From Pseudomarimonas arenosa (lineage in GTDB: Bacteria > Pseudomonadota > Gammaproteobacteria > Xanthomonadales > Xanthomonadaceae): a stretch of 64,000 nucleotides of DNA. Made by a program: the position numbers and the translations under genes. The stretch lies in contig NZ_JACYTR010000024.1 of assembly GCF_014841215.1 (NCBI RefSeq), positions 1-64,000 on the forward strand. The letters run 5' to 3'. Below the pieces are notes generated by a model that worked only from the letters and a program-made list of their open reading frames with translations, was not told the origin of the DNA and searched no databases. How positions within the stretch are numbered: position 1 is the first letter of the stretch; every line of letters begins with the position of its first letter. Positions 52,876 through 61,800 of the stretch are shown here, one piece after another.

Positions 52876-55800
52876 ATGCTAAGCACCGGCGGTCTCGCCC
52901 TCGCTGCCCTGATCTGGCTTGGCCTGTTGTTCGGCGTAGCGGTGTGGGGCGATCGCCAGCGTCTCGGGCCGCGGGCGGCGGCGGTGGTGTACAGCCTGTC
53001 GCTGGCGGTGTACTGCACCTCCTGGACTTTCTACGGCACGGTGGCGCAGGGCGCCAAGCATGGCTGGTGGCTACCGCCAACCTTCCTTGGCACCATCCTG
53101 TTGTATCTGCTGGCGCTGCCGTTTCTCGAACGCCTGCTCGATCGCGCCAAGTCGGTGAATGCCACCTCGGTGGCCGATTTCATCGCCAGTCGCTTTGGCC
53201 AGAGCACTGGGCTGGCCGCGCTGATTACCGGCCTGATCGTGATTGGCATGTTGCCCTATGTGGCCTTGCAGCTGAAAGCGGTGGCGATGAGTTACTCGGC
53301 CCTGGTCGCCGCCGGCAGTGACCCACCGGCCTGGCAGGATAGCGCCCTGTACGTCGCCATCTTGATGGCAGCGTTCGCCATGTTGTTCGGCACTCGACGC
53401 GCCTCATCCACCGAGTCCAATCACGGCCTGGTACTGGCGGTGGCCTTCGAAGCGCTGTTCAAGCTGGCCGCCATGCTGGCGGTAGGAGCATTCGTGCTCT
53501 GGCAGCTGTATGACGGCCCGCTGCAACTGCATGCTCAGAGCATCGATCTTTTGCGGGGGCAGCAGGACCCACGTTGGGGCACCTACGCCACCCTGGCGTT
53601 TCTTGGTGTGTTGGCCATGTTCACCCTGCCGCACCAGTTTCATGTCGGGGTGATCGAATGCGGCGATCGGCGCCAGTTGCGCACTGCCGCTTGGCTGTTT
53701 CCGCTGTTTCTGTTGTTGATCAGCCTGCCGATCTGGCCTTTGGCGGCGGCCGGCAGCTTGCAGTTGCAGGCGATCGGACTGCCGGCGGATCTGTATGTGA
53801 TGGGCTTGCCGCTGGCCTCCGACGCGCAGGGCCTGACCGTTCTGGTGTTTCTGGGCGGTGTCGCAGCGGCAGCCGGCATGGTGATTCTGGCCAGTCTGTC
53901 GATCAGCATCATGGTCAGCAACCATTGGGCCGCACCCCTGCTGGTGCGCCGCGGTTGGCCATTGCATCGCTGGTGGGGCGACGTACGCAGCATCCGTCGG
54001 CTCGGCATCGCCGGGGTGCTGGGATTGAGCTATGTGTACAGCCGAGTTCTGGCCGACCACGACTCGTTGGCCGAAATCGGTGCGCAGAGCTTCTCTGCCC
54101 TGGCCCAGCTTGGCCCGGCCGTGGTGTTGGCGGTGTATCGGCCGCGCATCTCAGCCAAGGCAATCGGCGCTGGCGTGATTGCCGGCTTTCTGGTCTGGGC
54201 CTATGTGTTGATCTTACCGCTGCTGATGGTCGATGGCGGAGCGGTGCTGCGGCAAAGCCTTGGCTGGCTGTCGCCATCCGATCTAGCGGGTCTGGGGAGC
54301 TGGGATGCACTGCCGCGCGCCGTGCTGCTCAGTCTGGCGACCAATCTACTGGTGCTGGGTCTGGTCGCACGCGGCTGGCCACATGCCGCGACTGTGCAAC
54401 CGGTCGGCACCCTTGATCGCGGGTTGCTACAGCCGATTGCGGTGCGTTTTCTCGGCGAAACACGCGCCAGCCAGGTGTTGGGTAGCGCGGGCGAAGGCGC
54501 TGCTCGTTTTGAGGAGCGCTTGACCCAGGCCTTCACGTCGGTGCTGGGCGCAAGCTCGACCCGGTTGTTGCTCGACACTGCCAGGCGCGGCAGCAATCGT
54601 CAGCTGGAACAGGTCGCTACCCTGGTCGGAGATGCGGCTCAGGCGGCGCGGTTCTCGCAACAGGTGCTGGGCGCTGCGCTGGAGAACATGAGTCAGGGCA
54701 TCAGCGTGGTCGATGCCGATTTGCGCCTGGTGGCCTGGAACCGACGCTACGTTGAGCTATTCCAGTTTCCACCGGAGCTGTTGCAGATCGGTCGCCCCAT
54801 CGAGGATCTGATCCGCCATGCTCTGAGCGTGCTGCAAAACGAATATGACGATGCGCTGTCGGTGCGTCGGCGCTTGCAGCATCTGCGCGATGGCACGCCG
54901 CACCACGGCGAACGGCGCTTCCCCGATGGCAGTATCGTCGAGATTCGTGGCGAGCCGATGAGCGCTGGCGGGTTCGTGACCACCTATACCGATGTCACCG
55001 CGTTTCGCCGTACCGAGGCGGAGTTGAAAGTGGCCGCGGAGTCGTTGGAACGACGTGTTGAAGAGCGCACCGCGGCGCTGAATCTGGCCCGCAACGAAGC
55101 TGAGCAAGCCAATCAGGCCAAGAGTCGGTTGCTGGCTGCGATCACTCACGACATGGCGCAGCCGCTGAACGCGGCCAAGCTGTTCGCCTATTCGCAGGCG
55201 CGCAAGCTGGACAGCGCCGCGCCTGTGCTCGATGAGCTCCGACTCGACAACGGAAATCTGATCGCGGCGCTTGGGTCGGCCGAAGATTTGCTCGGCAGCT
55301 TACTGGACATTTCGCGCCTCGGCGCCGGTGCCATGCAGCCGAAATGGTCAGCGGTGGCTGTCTCTGAACTGATCGATCGACTGGCGGCTGAGTTTGGTCT
55401 GCTGTCGGCGGAGAAGGGCCTGGACTTTCGCGCCCGGGGTCTGGACGGGTACGTCTGGGCCGACCCGCAGATGCTGCGCCGAGTGCTGCAGAATTTCTTG
55501 TCCAATGCGTTGCGCTACACCGAACGCGGCGGCCTGCTATTGGCCGCGCGTCGCCGTGGCGAGTATGTGCGTTTCGAGGTCTGGGATACCGGGCCGGGCA
55601 TTGCCGAAGCGCAGCGAAGCCTGGTGTTTCAGGAGTTTCGCCGCCTGAGTCAAGGTGGGCGCGGGCTCGGCCTGGGCCTGGCCATCGCCCAACGCATGGC
55701 GAAGTTGCTGGGTGCGCGGCTCGAGCTGAAGTCGCGGCCTGGGCGCGGAAGTGTATTTGCGCTGGAGGTGGCCACTTGCGCGGCGCCGGCCAAGATCGCG

Positions 55801-56196
55801 CCGAGCGCGGTCAGCGCGCAGGCCGTGCAAGGGCGTCGGGTTTTGGTGTTGGACAATGATGCCGAGGTGTTGGCCGGCATGCGGTCATTGCTTGGTGCCT
55901 GGGGATGCACGGTGGAGGCGGTTCGACGGTCCGAGGAATTCATCGACCGCCTGGCGAACAGGCAGGCCGAGGCAATGCCATTCGAAGTCTTGATCCTCGA
56001 CTACCATCTCGATGCCGGTGCCCGCGGACTCGATCTACTTGATCGACTTCCTGAACACGCCAGTTCGCTTCCGCGTGTGCTGATCACCGCAGATCACGAC
56101 CCGGCGATTCGCGCCGAAGCCGAGGCGCGCGGCTGCTTCATCCTGCACAAGCCGGTCAAGCCTTTGGCTTTGCGCTCCTTGATGGCGCGGCTTTAG
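52876..56196 (+). CDS. crbS: CrbS-like hybrid kinase with symporter domain
   Basis: 1106 aa. The N-terminal 500 residues form a sodium:solute symporter-like (SSSF) domain with about 13 helices. A PAS-7 domain covers about 600-725 (LENMSQGISVVDADL). The histidine-kinase core has phosphorylatable His758 in THDMAQPLN, a N box FLSNALRYTERGG, and G boxes DTGPGIA and GRGLGLGL. A C-terminal receiver has Asp1042 in ILDYHLDAG. This set is that of CrbS/MxtR, which senses acetate or related acids and signals to a LuxR-type regulator. The likely partner is at 60998-61660. Confidence 0.85.
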   Translation: MLSTGGLALAALIWLGLLFGVAVWGDRQRLGPRAAAVVYSLSLAVYCTSWTFYGTVAQGAKHGWWLPPTFLGTILLYLLALPFLERLLDRAKSVNATSVADFIASRFGQSTGLAALITGLIVIGMLPYVALQLKAVAMSYSALVAAGSDPPAWQDSALYVAILMAAFAMLFGTRRASSTESNHGLVLAVAFEALFKLAAMLAVGAFVLWQLYDGPLQLHAQSIDLLRGQQDPRWGTYATLAFLGVLAMFTLPHQFHVGVIECGDRRQLRTAAWLFPLFLLLISLPIWPLAAAGSLQLQAIGLPADLYVMGLPLASDAQGLTVLVFLGGVAAAAGMVILASLSISIMVSNHWAAPLLVRRGWPLHRWWGDVRSIRRLGIAGVLGLSYVYSRVLADHDSLAEIGAQSFSALAQLGPAVVLAVYRPRISAKAIGAGVIAGFLVWAYVLILPLLMVDGGAVLRQSLGWLSPSDLAGLGSWDALPRAVLLSLATNLLVLGLVARGWPHAATVQPVGTLDRGLLQPIAVRFLGETRASQVLGSAGEGAARFEERLTQAFTSVLGASSTRLLLDTARRGSNRQLEQVATLVGDAAQAARFSQQVLGAALENMSQGISVVDADLRLVAWNRRYVELFQFPPELLQIGRPIEDLIRHALSVLQNEYDDALSVRRRLQHLRDGTPHHGERRFPDGSIVEIRGEPMSAGGFVTTYTDVTAFRRTEAELKVAAESLERRVEERTAALNLARNEAEQANQAKSRLLAAITHDMAQPLNAAKLFAYSQARKLDSAAPVLDELRLDNGNLIAALGSAEDLLGSLLDISRLGAGAMQPKWSAVAVSELIDRLAAEFGLLSAEKGLDFRARGLDGYVWADPQMLRRVLQNFLSNALRYTERGGLLLAARRRGEYVRFEVWDTGPGIAEAQRSLVFQEFRRLSQGGRGLGLGLAIAQRMAKLLGARLELKSRPGRGSVFALEVATCAAPAKIAPSAVSAQAVQGRRVLVLDNDAEVLAGMRSLLGAWGCTVEAVRRSEEFIDRLANRQAEAMPFEVLILDYHLDAGARGLDLLDRLPEHASSLPRVLITADHDPAIRAEAEARGCFILHKPVKPLALRSLMARL

Positions 56197-56424
56197 TCTT
56201 GCTGTCGCGATTGACGGAGGCCGTCCGTGAGCCGGTCGGAGGGCGTTCCCTGTGCCGTTCCAATGGCGGTTTGGCGAAGCCAGTAGTTGAGTTTGCGCCA
56301 ATAGTCTCGCCACCGGCCTGAGAGACGCCCTATCGACGCTCGCTCGTTGAGCTAACTGCGGTTGCCTGCTGGCAGTCCGCACGTGAGCGGCGCACAATGG
56401 AGAGGATCATCGCCGGAGGTGCGC
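56197..56424. other. Intergenic region
   Basis: 228 bp after the CrbS-like gene. No gene or clear repeat is seen. A GGAGGT at 56415-56420 serves the ADH gene. Confidence 0.4.
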
Positions 56425-57411
56425 ATGCATGCGATGTGTCTCGAAGCGTACGGCCAGCCCTTGGTCTGGCGCGAACTGCCTGATCCTGAGCCGAGCGCGG
56501 GCGAGTTGCTGATTCAGGTGGAGGCCTGTGCGGTATGCCGCACCGACTTGCACGTGGTCGATGGCGATCTGCCAGCGCAGCCGCTGCCGATCATTCCCGG
56601 ACACGAAGTGGTGGGACGGGTGGTTAAGGTGGGGGCGGGCTTGCCAGAGGATTGGCAGGGTCAGCGCGTCGGCGTGCCGTGGCTGGGTCATGTCTGTGGC
56701 GAATGCGTCTATTGTCGCCGCGGCGAAGAGAATCTCTGTAACGCGCCCGAATTCACTGGTTATACCCGGCCGGGTGGCTTTGCCAGTCACCTCCTGGCAG
56801 AAGCCGGCTTCTGCTTTGCGCTTGATCCGCGCTGGCAGGATCCGGTGGCTGCCGCGCCCCTGCTGTGTGCCGGCCTGATTGGCTGGCGCTGCTGGCGGAT
56901 GCTGGGAGAAGCGCAACGGGTAGGCCTGTACGGCTTTGGCGTGGCCGCACATCTGCTGACGCAACTGGCCGTGCAGCAGCAACGGGAAATCTATGCCTTC
57001 ACCCGTAAGGGCGATGAGGTGGCGCAACACTTCGCCATCGAACTAGGAGCTAAGTGGGCGGGCGATAGTGCTACCGCGCCGCCCAGTGAGCTGGACGCCG
57101 CGATCATTTTTGCGCCGGTGGGCGATCTGGTACCGCAGGCCTTGCGGGCGGTACGCAAGGGCGGGGTGGTGGTGTGTGGTGGCATCCATATGAGTGATAT
57201 CCCCAGTTTTCCCTATCGTTGGTTGTGGCAGGAGCGACAGATTCGCTCGGTCGCGAATCTCACCCGCGAAGATGGCATCAGCTATTTCCCAGCGGCTGCC
57301 CGTGCCGGGGTGCATGCGGAAACAACACGTTACGCTTTGAGTGAGGCCAATCGCGCGCTGGGCGACATGCGCCAGGGTCGCCTGCGTGGCGCCGCAGTGC
57401 TGGTTCCCTGA
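56425..57411 (+). CDS. Zinc-dependent alcohol dehydrogenase
   Basis: 328 aa from ATG 56425, with GGAGGT 4 bp upstream; ATG 56434 is possible. Medium-chain dehydrogenase: catalytic zinc Cys38 (CAVCRTDLHV), His60-Glu61 (PGHEVVG); structural zinc Cys91, 94, 97, 105 (CGECVYCRRGEENLC). The NAD(P) site is LYGFGVAAHL. It should oxidise an alcohol or reduce an aldehyde in the cytosol. It is not closely linked to a pathway in the window. Confidence 0.9.
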   Translation: MHAMCLEAYGQPLVWRELPDPEPSAGELLIQVEACAVCRTDLHVVDGDLPAQPLPIIPGHEVVGRVVKVGAGLPEDWQGQRVGVPWLGHVCGECVYCRRGEENLCNAPEFTGYTRPGGFASHLLAEAGFCFALDPRWQDPVAAAPLLCAGLIGWRCWRMLGEAQRVGLYGFGVAAHLLTQLAVQQQREIYAFTRKGDEVAQHFAIELGAKWAGDSATAPPSELDAAIIFAPVGDLVPQALRAVRKGGVVVCGGIHMSDIPSFPYRWLWQERQIRSVANLTREDGISYFPAAARAGVHAETTRYALSEANRALGDMRQGRLRGAAVLVP

Positions 57412-57498
57412 TCGTCGCGATCACCGTCGATGCCATGCCATTCAGGGCAGGGCCGGGGATTGCCGGGAAATGCCGGTCTGGGGGTGTACACTGGAACC

Positions 57499-58959
57499 AT
57501 GAACGCCGTGGTGCGCATGTTGATCATGCTCGCGGTTCTGGCCGCGGGCATCAGTCTGGCCTTCGCTCAGCAGCAGCCCGCGGAACCGGAGCCGGGCCAA
57601 ACTGCCGGCGAACGGCCGCTGGTGATCGAGGTGGCGATCGTGGGGCCGATTGGTCCTGCTACCACCGATTTCTTCCGACGCGCCCTGCTGCAGGCTGAGC
57701 AGCGCGGTGCCGCCGCGCTGATTCTGCGTCTGGACACTCCGGGCGGGCTGGCCGAGGCTACTCGTGATATCGATCAGGCCATCCTGTCAGCCAAACTGCC
57801 CGTGATCGCCTGGGTGGCGCCATCGGGCTCACGAGCAGCCAGTGCCGGCACCTATATTCTCTATGCCAGCCATCTGGCTGCGATGGCGCGTGGCACGCAC
57901 TTGGGCGCGGCAACGCCGGTGGCCATCGGTGGCCCGAGTTCTCCGACACCGCCGCGGCCGCTGTCTGGCGCCAATCCGGGAGACAGTGATCAGGAGGATA
58001 AGCCCTCCCAGGATGCCGACCCGCAGCCGCAAACGGCGATGGAACGTAAAGTGGTGAATGATTCGGCGGCCTATCTGCGCGCGCTGGCCGAGTTGCGAGG
58101 GCGCAATGTCGACTGGGCGGAGCGTGCTGTGCGCTCGGCCGAGAGCCTGACCGCCGACGAGGCACTGCAGAACAACGTGATCGAAGTGCTGGCTGACAAC
58201 CGTAGCCAACTGCTCAATCAGGTTCATGGCCGTGAAGTGAAACTAAGTGACCAGAAGGTCGTGCTGGATACCCGCAATGCCCTCGTCGAGCTGATTGAGC
58301 CGGATTGGCGAACCGAGCTGCTGTCACTGATCACCAATCCCAGTGTGGCCTATGTGTTGCTCCTGGCAGGTCTGTACGGCCTGTTGCTTGAGGGCTACAA
58401 CCCGGGCGCCACGGTGCCCGGCGTCGTCGGTGTGGTGTGCCTGCTGCTCGCGGCATATGCCTTGCAGGTGTTGCCGGTCAACTTTGCCGGACTGGCCTTG
58501 ATCATCGTTGGCATCGGGCTGATGCTGGCAGAACTCACCACGCCGAGCTTCGGTGTGTTTGGCATTGGTGGCGTCGTCGCCCTGGTGTTCGGGTCGGTGG
58601 TGCTGTTTGACAGCGACGTGCCGGGATTTGCCGTTTCGCGGGGCTTGATTGGTGGTATTGCCGCCATCAGCGGTGGCGGCGTGCTGCTGTTGCTGTATGT
58701 GCTGGCGCGTGCGCGCGGTCAGCCGGTTAGCAGCGGGCTTGACGAGTTGCTCCGTCTGCCGGCCATCGCGCTGGACGATTTTCAGAGGCAGGGCTGGGTG
58801 CAGGCCCGGGGCGAGAGCTGGCGCGCTTTGAGCGAGCAGCCGGTCAAGCGCGGGCAACGACTGCAGGTGGTGGCGGTCGACGGTCTGAAACTGCGAGTCA
58901 AGCCGAGCGATGCAACTGAAGCCAGCGCCGCAGGAGAAACTGATGGAGGATCTGACTAA
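57499..58959 (+). CDS. nfeD: NfeD-type membrane protease (long form)
   Basis: 486 aa from ATG 57499. Signal peptide (cut after AFA), then a ClpP/SppA-like serine protease domain (about 42-250) with Ser115 in SRAASAGTYI and LDTPGGLAEA. About five helices (275-425) and a C-terminal OB-fold domain (about 430-475) follow. Long NfeD proteins work with stomatins, cutting or arranging membrane proteins. Its partner stomatin is next, but 320 bp away because a duplicated repeat lies between. Confidence 0.9.
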   Translation: MNAVVRMLIMLAVLAAGISLAFAQQQPAEPEPGQTAGERPLVIEVAIVGPIGPATTDFFRRALLQAEQRGAAALILRLDTPGGLAEATRDIDQAILSAKLPVIAWVAPSGSRAASAGTYILYASHLAAMARGTHLGAATPVAIGGPSSPTPPRPLSGANPGDSDQEDKPSQDADPQPQTAMERKVVNDSAAYLRALAELRGRNVDWAERAVRSAESLTADEALQNNVIEVLADNRSQLLNQVHGREVKLSDQKVVLDTRNALVELIEPDWRTELLSLITNPSVAYVLLLAGLYGLLLEGYNPGATVPGVVGVVCLLLAAYALQVLPVNFAGLALIIVGIGLMLAELTTPSFGVFGIGGVVALVFGSVVLFDSDVPGFAVSRGLIGGIAAISGGGVLLLLYVLARARGQPVSSGLDELLRLPAIALDDFQRQGWVQARGESWRALSEQPVKRGQRLQVVAVDGLKLRVKPSDATEASAAGETDGGSD

Positions 58960-58963
58960 GGAG

Positions 58964-59114
58964 GGTCTGAACAAGTCCATCCTGGACTTTTCAGACGCGC
59001 CGAGTTCGGCACCGGTCCGAACTCGTCTTGCGCTGATCAACAACGTACGTTGTTGATCGCGGCGGTGCATCCTTGCACCGCGGGAAACTCTGAACTTTTT
59101 CAGAGATTCCCTAA
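58964..59114. repeat. Multi-hairpin repeat, direct copy 1
   Basis: 151 bp starting GGTCTGAACAAGTCC, with five hairpins: GTCCA/TGGAC, GAGTTCGG/CCGAACTC, a perfect 24-bp palindrome (59035-59058), GCGGTGCA/TGCACCGC, and GGGAAACTCTGAA/TTCAGAGATTCCC. It is almost identical to 59119-59269. Confidence 0.92.
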
Positions 59115-59118
59115 TGAA

Positions 59119-59269
59119 GGTCTGAACAAGTCCATCCTGGACTTTTCAGGCGCGCCGAGTTCGGCACCGGTCCGAACTCGTCTTGCGCTGATCAACAACG
59201 TACGTTGTTGATCGCGGCGGTGCATCCTTGCACCGCGGGAAACTCTGAACTTTTTCAGAGTTTCCCTAA
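59119..59269. repeat. Multi-hairpin repeat, direct copy 2
   Basis: Second copy, exactly 155 bp downstream of the first, with only a few changed bases (for example CAGGCG for CAGACG). It ends just before the stomatin's ribosome-binding site AAAGGAG. Confidence 0.92.
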
Positions 59270-59281
59270 AGGAGAACCGAC

Positions 59282-60037
59282 ATGCAAATGCAGATGCTGA
59301 GTTTCTGGATGACGGTGGCACTGGTGGTGATTGCCATACTCGGCAGCGCCATTCGAATCCTCAGAGAGTACGAACGTGGGGTGGTGTTTACTCTGGGCCG
59401 CTTCTGGAAAGTGAAAGGGCCGGGCTTGATCATCGTCATTCCGATTGTGCAAAGCATGGAGCGCATCGATCTGCGCACACTGGTGATGGATGTGCCTTCA
59501 CAGGACGTGATCTCACGCGACAACGTTTCGGTGAAGGTCAATGCCGTGCTGTATTTCCGTGTGGTCGATCCGCAGAAGGCGATCATCAATGTCGAGCGCT
59601 ACCTGGAAGCGACCAGCCAGCTGGCGCAAACCACGTTGCGCTCGGTGCTGGGGCAGCATGACCTCGACGAGATGTTGAGCGAACGCGACAAGCTCAATCG
59701 CGATATCCAGAGCATCCTTGATGCGCAAACCGATGCCTGGGGCATCAAGGTGGCCAATGTCGAAATCAAGCATGTTGATCTCAACGATTCGATGATTAGG
59801 GCGATTGCCCGACAAGCCGAGGCCGAGCGTCAGCGTCGGGCCAAGGTCATCCACGCCGAAGGCGAGATGCAGGCCGCTGCGAAGCTGGTCGAGGCGGCGA
59901 AACTGCTGGCCGCCGATCCGCGGGCGATTCAGCTACGCTATTTGCAGACGCTGACCGAGATTGCTGGTGAGAAGAGTTCTACCATCGTGTTCCCGCTGCC
60001 GATTGAAATCATGAAGGGAATCGTCGGCGAGAAGTGA
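59282..60037 (+). CDS. Stomatin/slipin (SPFH) membrane protein
   Basis: 251 aa. One N-terminal membrane helix (about 8-25) and an SPFH/band-7 domain: [42 protein letters not shown], and [16 protein letters not shown] helical C-terminus has [22 protein letters not shown]. Stomatins form ring assemblies in the membrane. It is the partner of the NfeD protease encoded upstream. Confidence 0.95.
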   Translation: MQMQMLSFWMTVALVVIAILGSAIRILREYERGVVFTLGRFWKVKGPGLIIVIPIVQSMERIDLRTLVMDVPSQDVISRDNVSVKVNAVLYFRVVDPQKAIINVERYLEATSQLAQTTLRSVLGQHDLDEMLSERDKLNRDIQSILDAQTDAWGIKVANVEIKHVDLNDSMIRAIARQAEAERQRRAKVIHAEGEMQAAAKLVEAAKLLAADPRAIQLRYLQTLTEIAGEKSSTIVFPLPIEIMKGIVGEK

Positions 60038-60223
60038 TGCGGAGGATATTGGTGAACAAGGACGTGGCGTGACGCTCCTCGATTTGAAGCAAGTAGTTGA
60101 GCTGCATGCCAAGGCCCCTTCCCATGAGCAGCCGTCCCAGCTCGGTGAACCGATAAGTTGCGCCATCGCTGCACGGACAGGGGTATAGGGCCTGCGTTGC
60201 TGCATCGGCTAGACTTTCAGTCC
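60038..60223. other. Intergenic region
   Basis: 186 bp between the stomatin and DUF3667-like genes. No feature seen except a possible short minus-strand frame considered and rejected below. Confidence 0.35.
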
Positions 60224-60985
60224 ATGAACGCTATCCTCTGCAGGAACTGCGGCACGCTGGTCGCCGATGCCTACTGCCCGCGTTGCGGACAGTCCGCTCG
60301 CGTGGGGAAATTGCGCCTGAGGGAATTGGCCGATCAGGCGCTGGATGCGGTCGCGGATTGGGATGGCCGGTTATGGAAAACGCTGCGGGGACTGATCACG
60401 CGGCCCGGGCAGGTCTGTGCGGACTACGTCGACGGTCGGCGCCAGGCCTACGTGCCGCCGCTGCGGTTCTGCTTGCTGGCCCTGTTGGCCAATCTGTTGG
60501 TGGGGCAATTGTTCGTGATCGAGGTCGACTGGTCGGGCAGCGTCAGCGCTGAGCGGCAGGAGGAGTTGCAGGCCTTGTTTGTCGAGTTCCGGCAGCTGGC
60601 AGCCGATCATTCCGATTGGCTGGCCTTGCTCGGAGTGCCGTTCCTAGCCTGGCAGTATCGATTGCTGATGTGGGGACGCCAGCGCAACTTCGCCGAATGT
60701 GGGGTCTTTGTGCTCTACATCACCGGCCAGATCAGCGTGCTGGCGGCCTTGCTCAGCCCACTCAAGTGGCTGGGTGCGGGCCCGGCGGGTCTGGTGCGCT
60801 TTGGCTTCCTGCTTGGCCTCTACTACCTTGGCAGTCGTGTGTTCTTTGACATCGGTCGTCCACGTGCGGCGATGGCGGCCGTACTCGCCTGTCTGACCAC
60901 CCTGTTGTTCAGCTTTTTCGGGTTGATTGCCCTGGCCGCGTGGCAGGGCAAGCTGCAGCCCTTCCTTGAGGCATTTCACTCCTGA
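60224..60985 (+). CDS. DUF3667-like zinc-ribbon membrane protein
   Basis: 253 aa from ATG 60224. An N-terminal zinc ribbon (Cys6, Cys9, Cys18, Cys21: CRNC...CPRCGQ) is followed by a helix-rich part with DWDGRLWKTLRGLITRPGQ and VPPLRFCLLALLANL. About five membrane helices follow. This matches the DUF3667 pattern. Function unknown. Convergent with the CrbR-like regulator gene, 12 bp apart. Confidence 0.8.
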   Translation: MNAILCRNCGTLVADAYCPRCGQSARVGKLRLRELADQALDAVADWDGRLWKTLRGLITRPGQVCADYVDGRRQAYVPPLRFCLLALLANLLVGQLFVIEVDWSGSVSAERQEELQALFVEFRQLAADHSDWLALLGVPFLAWQYRLLMWGRQRNFAECGVFVLYITGQISVLAALLSPLKWLGAGPAGLVRFGFLLGLYYLGSRVFFDIGRPRAAMAAVLACLTTLLFSFFGLIALAAWQGKLQPFLEAFHS

Positions 60986-60997
60986 CCCTGGCGGACT

Positions 60998-61660
60998 TCA
61001 GGACAGTTGCTTGCTCGGATCACTCAGTTCCAGCGAGCGCAGCAGCACGCCGGCCTGGGTGCGGTTGCGCACATCGAGCTTTTCGAACAGAGCACTCAGA
61101 TGCGCTTTGACGGTGCGCTCTGAAATGCCCAGATCATCGGCAATCTGCTTGTTAAGCTGGCCTTCGGCGACGCGGGTGAGCACCTTGAACTGTTGCGGCG
61201 TCAGTTTGGCCAGCCGCGAAGCAGTGAGCGTATCGTCATCGCGACTGCGGGTAGCGCGAACACGCTCATGCAGTTCCGCTGGCAGATATTCCTCGCAGTT
61301 CAGCAGGGCGCGCAGGGCAGCCTGCAACTCATCGTTGGCGATGCTCTTGGGAATGAACCCCGCGGCGCCGTAGTCCAGCGCACGCCGGATGGTGTGCGGG
61401 TCGTCATGTGCCGAGATCAGGGCCACCGCCACCGCCGGAAACTCGGCGCGCAGTGTGGCCAGCCCCATCAAACCGTGGCTGTCCGGCATATGCAGGTCGA
61501 GCAGCACAAGATCGATTTCCGGCGCGGAGCTCAGAACGGATTGGCACTCGCTGAGCGAACCGGCCTGGTGCACTTCGGCAGCCGCACCCAATTCACGCAG
61601 TGCCTGCACCAGGGCATTGCGATACAGCGGGTGGTCGTCGGCGACAAGAACCTGGGTCAT
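60998..61660 (-). CDS. crbR: CrbR-like LuxR/NarL response regulator
   Basis: 220 aa. An N-terminal receiver has DDHPLYRNA, phospho-site Asp55 (VLLDLHMPD) and GAAGFIPKS. A C-terminal LuxR helix-turn-helix has LTPQQFKVLTRVAEGQLNKQIADDLGISERTVKAHLSALF. It fits the CrbR/ErdR family that works with CrbS/MxtR kinases and controls acetate and short-acid use. Its likely kinase is at 52876-56196. The gene is divergent from the 3HB-oligomer hydrolase with a GTAC-box in between. Confidence 0.9.
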   Translation of the reverse strand: MTQVLVADDHPLYRNALVQALRELGAAAEVHQAGSLSECQSVLSSAPEIDLVLLDLHMPDSHGLMGLATLRAEFPAVAVALISAHDDPHTIRRALDYGAAGFIPKSIANDELQAALRALLNCEEYLPAELHERVRATRSRDDDTLTASRLAKLTPQQFKVLTRVAEGQLNKQIADDLGISERTVKAHLSALFEKLDVRNRTQAGVLLRSLELSDPSKQLS

Positions 61661-61717
61661 TGGAGCGGCGGCGGAAAGGGGCAGCGCACCATAGCAGCTG
61701 CCGGGTCAGCGCGGTGT

Positions 61718-61729
61718 GTACCAAGGTAC
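61718..61729. promoter_or_regulatory. GTAC-box, candidate CrbR-type site
   Basis: GTACCAAGGTAC is a perfect 5-bp inverted repeat with a 2-bp spacer. It is 72 bp upstream of the hydrolase ATG and 58 bp from the CrbR-like start. Its twin is at 48681-48692. Confidence 0.6.
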
Positions 61730-61800
61730 GATGCGCCACGCCGCGCAGCTTGCTAAGGTCGGGCGCTGACCGGGCTGCCTGTCCGGAGATCGATACTTGC

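Noticed and set aside
60063..60223. Minus-strand frame reading YRFTELGRLLMGRG and LQIEERHATSLF as a small gene or remnant
   Set aside because: Protein-like in places, but there is no start with a ribosome-binding site and no family I recognise. A remnant is possible, but the support is too thin.
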